A stretch of 64,000 nt of DNA from Tritrichomonas foetus (GCA_001839685.1 MLAK01000657.1:6502-70501), one strand, 5' to 3'. Counted from the stretch's first letter, positions 31,281-43,400 are shown. Program-made: numbers and translations. The notes: generated by a model from the letters alone, not told the origin.

Positions 31281-31808
31281 ATGGGCTGTGGACAATCTCA
31301 GCAGCAAGTGGACGATCCAGAAACTCTGCCACAAATGACGAAAAAGCCTGCAAAGGTTGTTGATGACAAAAACGCCGAAAAAAAGGTAGAATCTAAGCCA
31401 GATGAAAAGCCAAAGGAAGAGAAGCCAAAGGAAGAACCAAAGCCGGCAGAAAAACCAAAAGAAGAGAAGAAGGAAGAAAAGAAAGTAGAGCCAAAACCAG
31501 AACCAAAAGTTGAAAAGAAGGAAGAAAAAAAGGAGGAAAAGAAAGAAGAGAAGAAGGAAGAAAAGAAAGAGGAAAAGAAGGAAGAAAAGAAAGAAGAAAA
31601 GAAAGAGGAAAAGAAAGAAGAAAAGAAGGAAGAAAAGAAAGAAGAGAAGAAGGAAGAAGAAAAGAAACAAAAGAAAGAAGATTCCTCTGACATTTCAGAC
31701 GACGAATCCTCATCTTCCGACGATGAAGACGACTCATCAAACGACGAAGACGATACTAGCGATGATGACGACGACGATGATGATGACGACGACGACTCAG
31801 ACGAGTAA
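31281..31808 (+). CDS. N-acylated KE-repeat protein with poly-Asp tail
   Basis: 175 aa, low complexity apart from the N-terminus. It begins MGCGQSQ: Gly2 and Cys3 form a classic dual N-myristoylation and palmitoylation signal, so it should sit on the inner face of the plasma membrane or a flagellar membrane. Residues 30-75 are Lys/Pro/Glu. About 75-130 is a run of KKEE units. The last 45 residues are Ser then Asp (SSDISDDESSSSDDEDD). The KKEE stretch is a purine-only DNA tract from about 31515 to 31670, a likely site of copy-number change. Open frames on the other strand here are shadows of this bias. No enzymatic domain is visible. Confidence 0.8.
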   Translation: MGCGQSQQQVDDPETLPQMTKKPAKVVDDKNAEKKVESKPDEKPKEEKPKEEPKPAEKPKEEKKEEKKVEPKPEPKVEKKEEKKEEKKEEKKEEKKEEKKEEKKEEKKEEKKEEKKEEKKEEKKEEEKKQKKEDSSDISDDESSSSDDEDDSSNDEDDTSDDDDDDDDDDDDSDE

Positions 31809-31954
31809 GCATATATAATTGACCATTACTTTTTTCATAATAAAAAAATCATAAATTTTATCAAAACATTTTCTTTTTCCATCGGCAATTTATTAATAAT
31901 TAATATCAAATATATATGACAGCATTAAAAGGTACCTGCAAAAACAGTCCACAA

Positions 31955-34138
31955 TTAAACAGCTCGTTGTTGGATCAGCATAATATCATTTTTCACTTTT
32001 GAGATTTCCAATTTCAGTAAACGAATTGTTTTTTCGTATTCTGGATTAAGTTTAGCTTTCTTATCTTTGGTCCTGAGTTCTAACATTTTATTTACTCTGA
32101 CCTGAATGTTTTTATTGTGAGTTTCTATGTAAAGCTGTCTGATATCCTTTAAGTCTATAACATTGTTGTCATGCATCTTCTTCTTTTCTTTTAATTGTTT
32201 TTTAAGACGAAGAATTTCACCTTCTGTTTTCCTTCTTTTTTCTTCTGCATTATTCATAATTTCCATAATTTTTGCATGAACTTTCTTCATTTCATTGATT
32301 GATGAATTTGGATTATTGGCGAGTTTCTTGGCCTTCATTACCAAAAATTGATTATCAAGAAAATCTCTTTCTCTTTTCTTTCTTCTTTCTTCTTTCTTTT
32401 TCAGAACCTCTTTTTGATCTTCTTCTTCCTCTTCTTCTTCATATTCATTAACAAGGTCTTCAATTCTCATTGCTCGCATCTTCATCATTTTCTGGGTAAT
32501 TCGTTCACGCTTTGACGTCATTGTTGATTGTGTTGGTGCAACAGATTCTTTTAGAGCCTTTTCCTGCTGCTTCTTCTTCTTTTCTGCATTTTTTTGTTTC
32601 CTCTTTTCACGAAGGCTCATTAATCTTGCTTTAATTTTCTCATCCTCAGCTTCTTGTCTTTCCCTTTCTAATCGACTCTCAGCAGATTCTTTTTCTTTTT
32701 TCTGAGCATTTTCCTTCTCTTTTTCTTCATTCTTCTTCTTCTTTTGAGCTTTCTTCTTCTTCTTCATATTGCGAAGAGCTTGTAAACTTTCATCTTCTTG
32801 GGCTGCTAATTCTTGAGCTCTTTGTAAAGCTTCGAGCCTTTTAGCTTCTAGTTCTCTTCGTGCTTCTTCACGTTTCTGTTTCTCTTCAAGCTTTTGTTCT
32901 TCTTTGAGTCTTTTAGCTTCTTCTTTTCTTCTTTCTTCATCTCGCAAAAGAGCTTCAGCTTCTTCTTCTTTTCTTCTTTCTTCTTCACGCAAGAGAGCTT
33001 CAGCTTCTTCTTCAGCTTTCTTTCTCTTCTGCTCTCGATCTTCTTTATCAATATCATGTTGTGATTTTTTCTTTCCTTTTTCATCATTTAAATGATTCCT
33101 TTTCGCGTCCATTTGTGTGTATTTGTCATCATTCAAATAATGAAGTCCCGAAGAATCACTCGGAAGGTAATCATCTGATGATGATCCAAATCGCAACATC
33201 AGTTCATCTTGAAGTATTTGTTCTTCACGAAGTGCTTCTTCCCGTTGTGCATCATTGATCATTGTCATTTCTGAAATTGCATCGATTTCTTTTTCGATTT
33301 CAATTGGTTTAATATAGAAGAGATTACTTCTTTCAACTTCGAACTTCATTTGAGAAGCATCATTAATGTAATCAACAATACGGAAAAGTGCAGCATTACT
33401 CTTAAAGGTTACATGTTTAGCAAAATGGGCAACCCATAAAGTTGGAATATCACAAAATGTATCAGAAACAAGTCTAAATACATTTGAAATTCTTCTGTAT
33501 CGCTCTACTGCATTTTCATTCATAGTTGGGAACAATTTGAGAATGAAAACTAGCTTTTCATTGGGTGGCAATCCAGTAATGGATGGTGATGGAACAAATG
33601 AATCTACAGATGGAACAATAATCCATTCAAAAAATGGTTCATCACCAATATGCAATACAAAAATGCATTCTTTAAATTTTCTGAATTTTTCGAAAGAAAA
33701 TTGGATTAAATCAAGTGCATCAAAAATATTGTGAGCTTCAAGCATTTCAAATAGCTCAGTTCGATTATTTTTCACAACAATAAGATCTTGAACATCTTTG
33801 TCATAAAGAAGGCCAACTGAAATTGGAACAGAATTATTTCCAGTTGGTCGAACTCTTCTTTCTGCCATCTCCATTGCAAAATCTCGAATTTGAGTTATTG
33901 TTGGAGTCGAAAAATCTGAGCATATGCTAATAATTCGCATTGATCCATCTGATGGAATCTTTTGTATAACACTGGAAAAGTCGTCAACGATAGTAGCGAA
34001 AGGATGTTTTTGACAAAATGGGCGTTCTGAAGTATCATCGCAAAGTACTATGTTATCACCTTCTTTGGATATCTTACAATTTGATTGAATAGCCGGTTGT
34101 TTCCCAGGCTTAGATACAAGCCCAATAACTTGACTCAT
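31955..34138 (-). CDS. Large charged coiled-coil protein
   Basis: 727 aa from ATG 34138 (MSQVIGLVSKPGK). The frame is open upstream to 34288 with an ATG at 34246, but the added 50 residues are basic and unlike the rest, so the inner start is preferred. Residues 1 to about 300 form a globular region that could be an alpha/beta, vWA-like fold (MRIISICSDFS, CIFVLHIGDEPFFEWIIV). From about 300 to 700 the sequence is a long Glu/Lys/Arg coiled coil with EEERRKEE-type repeats and a poly-Lys segment. I do not recognise the family. It might be a cytoskeletal component. Confidence 0.75.
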   Translation of the reverse strand: MSQVIGLVSKPGKQPAIQSNCKISKEGDNIVLCDDTSERPFCQKHPFATIVDDFSSVIQKIPSDGSMRIISICSDFSTPTITQIRDFAMEMAERRVRPTGNNSVPISVGLLYDKDVQDLIVVKNNRTELFEMLEAHNIFDALDLIQFSFEKFRKFKECIFVLHIGDEPFFEWIIVPSVDSFVPSPSITGLPPNEKLVFILKLFPTMNENAVERYRRISNVFRLVSDTFCDIPTLWVAHFAKHVTFKSNAALFRIVDYINDASQMKFEVERSNLFYIKPIEIEKEIDAISEMTMINDAQREEALREEQILQDELMLRFGSSSDDYLPSDSSGLHYLNDDKYTQMDAKRNHLNDEKGKKKSQHDIDKEDREQKRKKAEEEAEALLREEERRKEEEAEALLRDEERRKEEAKRLKEEQKLEEKQKREEARRELEAKRLEALQRAQELAAQEDESLQALRNMKKKKKAQKKKKNEEKEKENAQKKEKESAESRLERERQEAEDEKIKARLMSLREKRKQKNAEKKKKQQEKALKESVAPTQSTMTSKRERITQKMMKMRAMRIEDLVNEYEEEEEEEDQKEVLKKKEERRKKRERDFLDNQFLVMKAKKLANNPNSSINEMKKVHAKIMEIMNNAEEKRRKTEGEILRLKKQLKEKKKMHDNNVIDLKDIRQLYIETHNKNIQVRVNKMLELRTKDKKAKLNPEYEKTIRLLKLEISKVKNDIMLIQQRAV

Positions 34139-34636
34139 ATTTAGTTTGAGGAATTTTCTAAACGTGCGGATTTTGTTCACAATTCGTGAGGAAAAAAATT
34201 TTCTCCTGTATAAAGATGTACAATATAAAATCCGATTTGTAATCATTACAGTTGTCTTTTTTAAACTTTTAAAATAGAATAATTTCAAATAAATAAATAT
34301 GAAAATGAAATATGAACAATATCAGAAAGATGGAAAATAGAATAGTTCATCAGTTTATCCAACAGAAAAATTACAGTGTTTATTTGTGAAATGTAAGTCA
34401 ATTCATCGTTTTTTTCTTTAATGATTGTGATTTGATCAGATTCTAACAATCAAATCATGAAATTGTTGATTTTGAATTGATTCAAATGCGAATCAATTCA
34501 ACTAAAACACTTTGCTCAATTTATAATTCAATTTGTTGAAGAGTTTCTTTATGAAAGGTGAAGGATTTTTTCTCTATATATTTTATGGTCAAATATTTGA
34601 GTTACTTCGTTCGACTCATTTTAAATTTAATTTCAA
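34139..34636. other. Divergent promoter region
   Basis: About 500 bp between two divergent genes. It holds GGTCAAAT at 34587-34594 and TCATT at 34616-34620, the latter about 20 bp before the proteasome ATG. No gene is seen. Confidence 0.5.
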
Positions 34637-35392
34637 ATGTCATACAGGTACGACGCAGGAACAACAACTTTTTCATCAGATGGACGTATTCTTCAAGTAG
34701 AATATGCCATTCAATCGATCAACCAAGCAGGTACTGCAATTGGCGTACTTTTTCAAAATGGTGTAGTTTTAGCAGCCGAAAAGAAGAATACAGGTCGCCT
34801 TGTCGATTATTTATTCCCAGAAAAAATGGCAAAACTCGACGAACACGTTATTACAGCACTTGCCGGCATGACAGCAGACGCCAATAATTTAGTCGATTAT
34901 ATGCGTTCTCTCGCACAGTCATACCTTAAGACATATGGCGAACCGATGCCAGTCGAACAATTAGTGAGACGCGTTTGTGATAAAAAGCACAGTTATACTC
35001 AATATGGAGGTTTGAGACCATATGGTGTATCTTTCTTAATTGCTGGCTACGATCGTCATAAGGGATGCCAACTTTATTTAACAGATCCATCCGGAAACTT
35101 CGGCGGATGGAAAGCTACCGCAATTGGTGAAAATAATCAGACCGCTCAATCTATCCTCAAATCATCATACAAAGACAATATGAATGCAACAGAAGCTATG
35201 GACCTTACTGTGAAAGTCCTCTGCAAGACCCTCGATTCCACAAGTTTGAGTGCAGATAAATTAGAATTTTCTGTTCTCCAATTTAGCGAGAAGTCAGGAC
35301 CAAAGGTTCGAATCCTCACCACAGCGGAAGTTGAAACTTTGATGAAGAGATTTGAAGATACGATTAAGGCGACAACTGAAGAAAAAGAGTAA
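34637..35392 (+). CDS. PSMA4: 20S proteasome subunit alpha-3 (PSMA4 type)
   Basis: 251 aa. It opens with the proteasome alpha signature YRYDAGTTTFSSDGRILQ-VEYA, and continues with the alpha-3 landmarks LAAEKKNTGRLVD, KLDEHVITALAGMTADAN, YTQYGGLRPYGVSFL and LTDPSGNFGGWKA. The last of these, with KATAIGENNQTA, separates alpha-3 from the other alpha subunits. Length matches the family (about 250-260). It forms part of the outer gate ring of the 20S core and is not itself catalytic. The C-terminus is Thr/Glu/Lys-rich as usual. The stop is TAAA. Confidence 0.95.
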   Translation: MSYRYDAGTTTFSSDGRILQVEYAIQSINQAGTAIGVLFQNGVVLAAEKKNTGRLVDYLFPEKMAKLDEHVITALAGMTADANNLVDYMRSLAQSYLKTYGEPMPVEQLVRRVCDKKHSYTQYGGLRPYGVSFLIAGYDRHKGCQLYLTDPSGNFGGWKATAIGENNQTAQSILKSSYKDNMNATEAMDLTVKVLCKTLDSTSLSADKLEFSVLQFSEKSGPKVRILTTAEVETLMKRFEDTIKATTEEKE

Positions 35393-36147
35393 ATATTTTA
35401 CTTTTCTTTATTTTTTGACTGTTTTCTTGTCTTTTTCATTTGTCTTTAAATGTGACCATCTTGTTATGAAGCTTCAATCAAGAAAATGGACTTTGTTTGT
35501 TAGGAAATTTGAAAAAATAGGATTTTTTTTATTTATTAAACCAAAGATTTCAAAAGTGAAAGAATAAAGTGATTTTGCTGAACACTCCATATTTAAAAAC
35601 GCACAAGGAAACAGCATAGATCACTTATTACTTTGATATTTAGTTCATTATCTCATTATCAGCTTCTTTAATTTACAAAATGTTATAGATTTCTCAATTA
35701 TTAGTTTATCTTCTGACTGGAAAAAATGAGAAACACAAAACATGAATTATAAAGTATACATGTAGAATTCTAATTTATTAATTATTTGAAAGTTTTTATG
35801 ATATAGTTATTTCAGTAATTAGCTATGTTCAAGTTCATAACAATGTCGGCTAAAAGTTATCGAAGCAATGTTTTTATTTATTTTCATACTGTTGATTCAT
35901 GAATAGTAGAGCATTTTGTTCCTTCTAGGAAATATTTTGACAATATTGGTAAAATTATTCATGATTGATAAATCAAGTGGTTTTCTTGGTTAAAAATAGG
36001 ATTAGTAGTAACAAGCTTTTTTTTCATTAAGCTTCTTGTTTAAAGAAATCTATCTGAATCTGGAAATTTACAATCAACAAAATAAATAATGATGCAATAT
36101 AAACAATTAAACAATTAAAATAAACAATTTATTCAAGTTCAATATAT
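35393..36147. other. Intergenic, no gene seen
   Basis: About 750 bp AT-rich spacer between two convergent 3' ends. The open frame at 35352-35567 is not gene-like. No repeats stand out. Confidence 0.6.
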
Positions 36148-38616
36148 TTAATGATTCTGTTGATTTACTTCTTCTGATTGAATAAGTTTCAATAACATAT
36201 CTTCGAGCTGCTCTACTGAAAAACTATACGATCTAACACCATATTCTTTTTCCTTTTCAGTTAGTGACTCTAGAAATGCTGGGATTGCAGAATCAACAGG
36301 CATTGAGATTAAATCTTCTCTTTCATCAGATAAATGTGCATCACTAACAAATGATTGAGCAAGTTCTAGAACTGGACCAGCTGTTCCATCTTCTCTGTCA
36401 ACTCTAAGTAAATATCCGCATTTAAATTTATTTCGAAGTTCTGTTGAGGTGCCACAAAATGGAATTTTTCCACCTGCTACAATGAAAAGACGAGATGAAA
36501 CAGCTTCAGCTTCTTCTAAAGCATGGCTTGTAATAATTGATGTTGTTTCTTTCAAATTAGCAATCATTTTCCAAATTAACTGACGTGCTTGTACATCAAC
36601 ACCAGCAGTTGGTTCATCCATTAAAACTACTGGTGGATTTCCAAGTAGGGAAAGGCCAATGCATAGTTTTCTTTTTTGACCACCTGAAAGATCTCCAGCC
36701 CTATTATTAAGCATATGAGATAATTGCATGTTTGTTGCAAAATAATCAATGCAATCATCTAATGTTTTCAATGGAACACCACGAAGAGCGCCAAACAGTT
36801 CAAAATGTTCTCTGACAGAAAGTAAATTAATTATTACATTATCTTGGAAGCATACTCCAAGATAACTTTGTACATCTTTAAATCTTTTTGTTTCTTCACC
36901 ACCAAGCAATTTAATTAATCCGTCTTAAGGTTCAACAGCCCCAGCAATTGTATTAATACGTGTAGATTTTCCAGCACCATTTGGTCCAATCATAACAATA
37001 ACTTCTCCAGTTTTAATATCAAAATCAATACCATCTAGAGCTTTTACATCTTTTGTTCCATGAAAAGTTTTTGATAAACCTTTAACTTCCATAAATTCTT
37101 CAGTTTTTGGTGCAACTTTAAGTGATGAATTTCCACTAAATATTCTTTTCCAGGCAGCTTTATGGAAAAATTCACTCCACTTGATAAGCGCTGTTCCAAA
37201 ATCTCTTGGATTAGTAGCATTAAATAAAAGGAATAGGAGGAAATAAGCAACAATATCAATACAAAGCCACATAATCGGAATCCATGGAGGACATGTATAT
37301 GATTTACTTTTCAAATTATTCCATTTAAACGGAGCAACTCCATCAACACATGTAATATAATCTTGCATCATAAAGAGTTCATATGCTGAAAATGGAACAA
37401 TGCAAAAAATGTGACGAAGAACAGATGATGAATTGTCTTCATCAAGTGTTAAGAAAGCATGCAAATATGAAAAGAATAAAATGAAAACAATCATTACCAC
37501 GGTCATTGCACGTCCACTTGAACCTTTTTTAATAAAAGTTGCAATGAAAAATTGGAACCATAATTGGGCAATAATAAATATAATTGAAACAACAAGCATC
37601 AATGTAAAATCAGTCCCTTTTAATGCAAACCAAAAACAGTATATTGCTGAACTAAATATATAGCATATCAAACATAAAATAAAAGGAGTAATAAAATTGA
37701 CAAACCAATATGCAGTTTCACTCATTCCCATCAAAAAGGCCAAAGCTGCAACATGACTGTCTTTCTCTCCTAGTACAGTTTTCATATCTGGCATTGAAGC
37801 TAAAACAACTGGCATACATGCAAGAAGTCCTAAACATAAACTCACTTGAGAAAATCGACTTGTTAATTTTGGACGTGAAAACTGTTGAGAATAAAATGTC
37901 ATTGAAGCATTTTTCTGCGTAGGAATACCACCTTCGAGTGTGTAATAACTTGATGATATTAATGGTGATGTTGATGGATCAATTCCTTTTGAAGCTAAAG
38001 CTAACATTGCAGTTGCATGTTTTAATTCCATGAAAGTATCACTTTCAGGTGAATACCCACTTGACTGATGAAGCACTTCGAATCGAGGATTTGATAATGC
38101 ATCATCATCATTGCAGTTTTCCCATACAATTGCCATCCCATTCGAGTCAGATTGGTATATTTCATCTTCCATATCTGAGATGCTATCGTAATAATGAATT
38201 TCACGCTTTGGAAGTACAACACCACTAAAATTACCACCATTCATTAAAATTGGCAAATATGGTGTCATGCTTAAAAGTGTTTTCATTTTATCATTGTTTG
38301 GCATTGCGCATACTGTTGAATCTTGAAACATTGCTAAAAAAATGAAAAGATTTGAAGGAAATGAGGAAACTTCTGATATTGGTGGATCTGGAAGTGCATC
38401 ATAGTCAGTCTTAGCAAGAATATATACAGGATACATAATGAAACATAATAATAAAGCAATTACAACTTCAACAATTGAAGCAACATGCCTTATTTTGATA
38501 AGAAATTGCTTCTTAAATAATGCTTGAATTTGTCTACGAAATTGTGGTTTTAAGTCACTCCAAGAGCCCAATGGATTTTCTAATTTCTCGTTTGTTTCTT
38601 TGATACTACTCTCCAT
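36148..38616 (-). CDS. ABCA-type half transporter, interrupted by in-frame TAA
   Basis: One membrane domain followed by one nucleotide-binding domain, as in other trichomonad ABCA-type half transporters. The ATG is 38616; the frame is open 36 codons further without another ATG. A helix near residue 60 is followed by a large exo-loop and a cluster of about six helices (about 260-470). The NBD starts at about 515: Walker A GPNGAGKST, then R in place of the usual T. The frame hits TAA at 36925-36927, ten residues later (GAVEP-stop-DGLIK). The same frame then continues intact with Q-loop GVCFQDN, signature LSGGQKRKLC, Walker B VVLMDEPTAGVD and H-loop SIITSHALEEAEA to 36148. Terminating there removes all of the NBD after Walker A, so as read it is non-functional unless the stop is an error or is read through. 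Confidence 0.85.
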
Positions 38617-39336
38617 TAGAGATCCAGTTATTTTGATGATCAAAATTGAATTGACGATATACTTTTGATGGAGTTTTTTGAAATGACTGGTCTGAATTTG
38701 ATGATGATTTTTCCGAAGTTTCAATTCGTTATTTCGAAAATTAATTTCGTATCATACATATAGTATCCACATTAAAAAAATGATGAACTTGATGTGAATA
38801 AAAATACCCTCGGTGAATCAAAAACTTTCCTTGATCGTAATTGAAAAAGTGAGTGTGAATTCGGTGAGAGTCAATGCATTATTCATCAAATGATTACACA
38901 CCAAATAGTTTATTGTAATATTTTGAATAATAATTAATATTAGAGACTGTTCTTTTTCCATTTTGATTTTTGATCATATTGATGATTTCTTCATAAAAAT
39001 ATTGGACAGCTGAAAGGTTGATATATAGATTTAAATGCCTTTTCATAAATGAAATTTATTGTATTTCTCTATATTTCACGTACTCAATAACTTTAATATC
39101 AAAAATATGAATTACGTTCAATCATATTTAAAAATATAGAAAAGTTTGACAACTGTCAATAATAATATACTCAACAATGTTGTTTGAGCTTAAAACAAAA
39201 TAATGACAGAATTGATGTTCACATCAAAATTTGAATTAATGGTCATATTGTCTAGTACAATTTTACCAGAAAAAGTAATATGACCATTGTTATTTTATTT
39301 GAAAAAAGTATAATATAATATAAACATTAGTTTCTG
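38617..39336. other. Divergent promoter region
   Basis: About 720 bp between two divergent starts. It contains a 12-bp inverted repeat pair (39238-39249 and 39277-39288), AAAAAGTGA at 38848, and two AAAAAGTA/AAAAAAGTA strings near the right end. No gene is visible. Confidence 0.55.
39238..39288. repeat. 12-bp inverted repeat containing GGTCATAT
   Basis: AATGGTCATATT at 39238-39249 is repeated as its exact reverse complement at 39277-39288, with a 27-bp spacer. It lies about 50-100 bp before the ATG at 39337. Each arm contains the GGTCA core seen upstream of other genes, so this may be a dimer or stem-forming promoter site. Confidence 0.7.
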
Positions 39337-40263
39337 ATGAGTAAAGGAGATAATTTAGTCAAATTTTTCACGCTTCCATCACATCCACCACCAGGACCAA
39401 CATTCTCAGATTGGTTTAAATCGCTCACTACTGTTTTGAATTATTTTATCCAAGTCGACATTTTATCCTCCGATTTCCAAAAAGTCACATCAGCAATAAA
39501 CTCCATAAAAAACGAAGTCATTTATGAATGCGAATCTAAAGCAGACCGTTCAACTTCTTCAGTTTATGACCGATCAGATTATGTGGTTCGCGAGCTTCTC
39601 AGAACAACTCGAATAAATAACATTCTTCAATATGTCAGAGATACTTCAGCTCTTCTTGCCAGTGGAAAATTGACTATTAATGATAATGGAAAATTATTAT
39701 TATCTGATAAGCTAGTCGACCCACAGCTTGCTCATGCTTTGCTTGTTGAAATACCTACAGTTTTAGCATTATGTTTTACAGCCCAAGAAACGATAGGAAC
39801 AATAAGCATTTCGGACGTGATCAAAATCAGCTCAGAGTTACTTACAATTGGAGCAAAAAGGGTAACATTAGACGTTGAACTAGACCCTGCACAGCAGACC
39901 ATATTTTCGGCCGTTATTTTGATGCTTACCTGCTGTTTGGACAATTTGAAAGTTTTGAATACGACTTTGTTCTTTTCCATGTTTGAAGATGAAAAAATAT
40001 TCCAAAAGTTAATAGAGTTCACACTTCAAGCAAACACAGAAAACCAACAATTACCTCTAAATAATGCAATCACTTGCATGTCAGCTTACATTCAATCTTC
40101 ACAAAGTGAACCAGACAGAAAGAAACTAGAAAGTAACCCAGAATTTGTCACCCTTTACAGGAAAATGATGGATGAAGTAATAAATCCAAAGTTGAAGGAA
40201 AGCAGGTCAAATAGGAGCCAATTTCGATCAATTCTCTTCTTTTCCAGATCACTCAGAGTTTGA
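39337..40263 (+). CDS. Helical protein, unidentified
   Basis: 308 aa from an ATG. No catalytic motif, signal peptide or membrane segment is visible. The first 25 residues are Pro-rich (SHPPPGPTFSDW) and the remainder is predicted mainly helical with Leu-rich stretches (ALLVEIPTVLALCF, SAVILMLTCCLDNL), like an alpha-solenoid. Codon use and frame integrity support a real gene. I do not recognise the family. Confidence 0.7.
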   Translation: MSKGDNLVKFFTLPSHPPPGPTFSDWFKSLTTVLNYFIQVDILSSDFQKVTSAINSIKNEVIYECESKADRSTSSVYDRSDYVVRELLRTTRINNILQYVRDTSALLASGKLTINDNGKLLLSDKLVDPQLAHALLVEIPTVLALCFTAQETIGTISISDVIKISSELLTIGAKRVTLDVELDPAQQTIFSAVILMLTCCLDNLKVLNTTLFFSMFEDEKIFQKLIEFTLQANTENQQLPLNNAITCMSAYIQSSQSEPDRKKLESNPEFVTLYRKMMDEVINPKLKESRSNRSQFRSILFFSRSLRV

Positions 40264-40460
40264 AGAATTTTCATTTCTATTTTTGATATATAATAAATAA
40301 TGATACTTCGTCTAGTTGTGTATTTCTGTGACTATTAAATCTTTTTCAAACATCATATTATTAATTACAGAAACACAATTCCAAATTAGAAATTTGAATT
40401 ATAATAATAAGAAAAAATAGAAAAGAATAGTTTCGTAATTCTATTTTATAATACAAACAT

Positions 40461-43400
40461 TTATGTGAATTTAGGCATTTCAATAGTTGGCAAAGGTGAT
40501 TGACCTGCCTCAGGAAACATTTCATTAAATTTCGCAATTACTTGGTTAATATTAGGTCTTGATCGAACGTTTCTCTGTAACACAAATTCAAGGAAATTGC
40601 AGAACCTTGGATCTTTTGGCAATTTTAATTTATTAGCTTCTAGAATTAATTCTTGATCTTTTTCTGTTATTCTTCGAAAGAAGTGACTCCAATTAGTTTC
40701 AGCAAATAAATATTCACAGGTAATCAATTCATAAAATAAACACCCAATTGACCAAACGTCGCTGGCTGGACCAGCGCCTATTTTTTTCCTTCGATCAAAA
40801 TCAGGATTCGTATTCGTTGAATTTAATGCAATGGAGAGCATTTCTGGTGATTTTATCCATTCTGTTCCTTTATTCAGCATCGTATAACAATTGTATTCAT
40901 TTGAATAACTCATTGCTTCTCCAAAATCAGCAAGACACGGATAACCATTAATATCAAGCATAACATTATCGCATTTAATATCAAAATGATTAATTTGCTT
41001 CTCAACAAGAACGGTACAAGCTTGTAAAAATTCTTTATATAGCCGTAGTAAAGTATTAATTGATGGTGTATTGTTTCTTCTCCAAGCTTTCATTGTTGTT
41101 GGATAATATTCCATAATAATATAATATGATTTAGAAGCACAGCCATAATCCTTAAGTTGTGTTACTCGACGATCTCCTTGACATCGTTCAAGGATCGAAA
41201 CTTCAGTAAAAACTGCAAATAAATGGGGATTATCAAATTCACTACGTGATTTCTTGAGAATCTTAACAGCTAACATATGATCACCTTTTGGAACAACCAT
41301 AACAGAACCAAAAGCACCGTTCGCAACATGTTTTCCATTTAAATATTCAGATGGAGAAAACATTGAAGGCATTGTTAATCGCATTAGCCGTTTTGCATCA
41401 GATACATCTATTTTAGCTCGAGGTTTCGCTTCTACTGCCATGTATTGTTTTCGTGCGGATGATGAACCATAGGTTGAAATATTTTGAAGTGGATTTTTTT
41501 TAAAAGATCGATAAATTCGAGTAATTTTTGGTTCTTTATAATGATTACCATCTTTATTTTTTAGCATTGACGAGAAGTTAATTGGAGGAACTTCATCATT
41601 TTCTTTTTTCAATTTGATGCTATTTAATAATGGATTTTTCATATCACAATTAGCAGTACTTTCCATATGTTGCATTAAAGTAAACAAAATATTTGGCTTC
41701 TTATTCACAAATGGAAAAGGATCGCAAAAAACGACATCAAGACGATGAAGTGAATGCTCAATTAATGTGGCAAAAAGCATTTTAATAAACAAAAGATGTA
41801 TTTGATCATTTAGATAAATGGGATACATCAGTCTTTGCCGAGCATAGTCAAGATCGTCAATTGAAACAGATTCTCGATTTGGACCAACTTTCCCGGATTG
41901 TTGGAATTGAAGTTGAAGTTTTGGATTATCTGCATTAAAAACTCCAATTTCATGTAAATCATGATAAGATACATTTTGAGAAATTCCTTTCTTGGTAGTT
42001 GGCGTGAATTTAGTGAGACTAAGTGTTGGAACGAAAGACGGTGGACCAGAATCATCATCACTATTTTTATTGCTTTCTTCATTATTAATCTTTTGACCTA
42101 TTCTAAAGTTAATTTTAATATTTTCTTTAGAAATATTACTTCCTTTAGGAGTTAGTGATAAAGATGGAACAATTGGCAATATATTATTGTCTGATTCTTT
42201 TGGTTGCTCTTTTTCATTTTCATAGTTAAACTCAATCTCTTCTTCTTCCTCTTCAAAATAGCCAGATCCATAATATTCATATCCTTTACTCGATACACTA
42301 ATTATATCCACTCCATTTAAACTGTTTTTATCATCATCATCACTCTGATTATTAATTTTGTTGTTTGTGTTATGTTTTGGTGTAATCATAATTTCATTCG
42401 AATTTGACTTGTCGTTATCGGTGGTTGTAGGTGTTTCTAGATCTTCTGAGGTAACTTTTTTTGTTACTGAAGATGATTTACTTCCAAAAAGTTCCTCTAA
42501 TTCAAAATTCTTCTTTAAAAACAAAAGGAAAAATAATCTCCGTAGTTGTAAAGTTCGAGTAGAATTCCGTGATTCAACAATATTACACATAATTGACAAA
42601 TATGGAGCAATAAGTTTCGAATGAAGTTCTTTTTGAATTAGTTCACAAATCAATAAATGATAAAAAAATGCTGTGTGCCAAGTTAAAACATCATCTTGGA
42701 GCAAATAAATTCCGGTTTTCACAAATTCAGTGACAGCTGTAATTATTGTTGGAAAGGATCGATTATATTTAATCACATTTTGAATAAATGAAGCAGCATT
42801 ATTAGAATAATCAATGAATTTAATAAACTCTTCAGGGAAAAATTTGGCGTATCTCAACAAAGCTAACAATTTACATTTATCACCTGGTAAATTGTTATTT
42901 TTAGGGTTCAAAATACCAAGTACCTTCACAAATAACATATCAAAGGTATTTAGCGTTAATTTCTTAATATTTTTTTGTTTGGTTTCTAAAAATGAGGAAA
43001 AGCAAGCAGCCCATGCCGAAACTTCGCCTAAATCGTGATAATCAAAGTTTTCTTTTCTTGTTTCGTAAATCGATTCAATTTTCTTAATTAGAAGAGGAAT
43101 TGTATCAATTGGCGCAAAATCATGAATAATCCATAAGCATGTTATAATGTTAGAGTTATTATCGATCAACTTTGAAAAGAATGATAAAAAGTCAAATCCT
43201 GAAAAGTTCAATCTTTCTTTTAGAAAAACTTTTTCTGAATAAAATTGGAGAAGTTCTGGTTGCAAATGTGAAATTTCATCTGGCTGGAACTGCGTGAAGA
43301 ATAAATTATTGACATTATTATCATATAAAGCGAAAACTGATTGTAAATTAACTATATCTGATATAGGTTTTGGTAATTGAATAATATCATCATCAAGATT

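Noticed and set aside
31298..31740. Ser/Phe- or Leu-rich open frames opposite the KE-repeat gene
   Set aside because: Shadows of the purine-only repeat; no start context and no independent coding signal.
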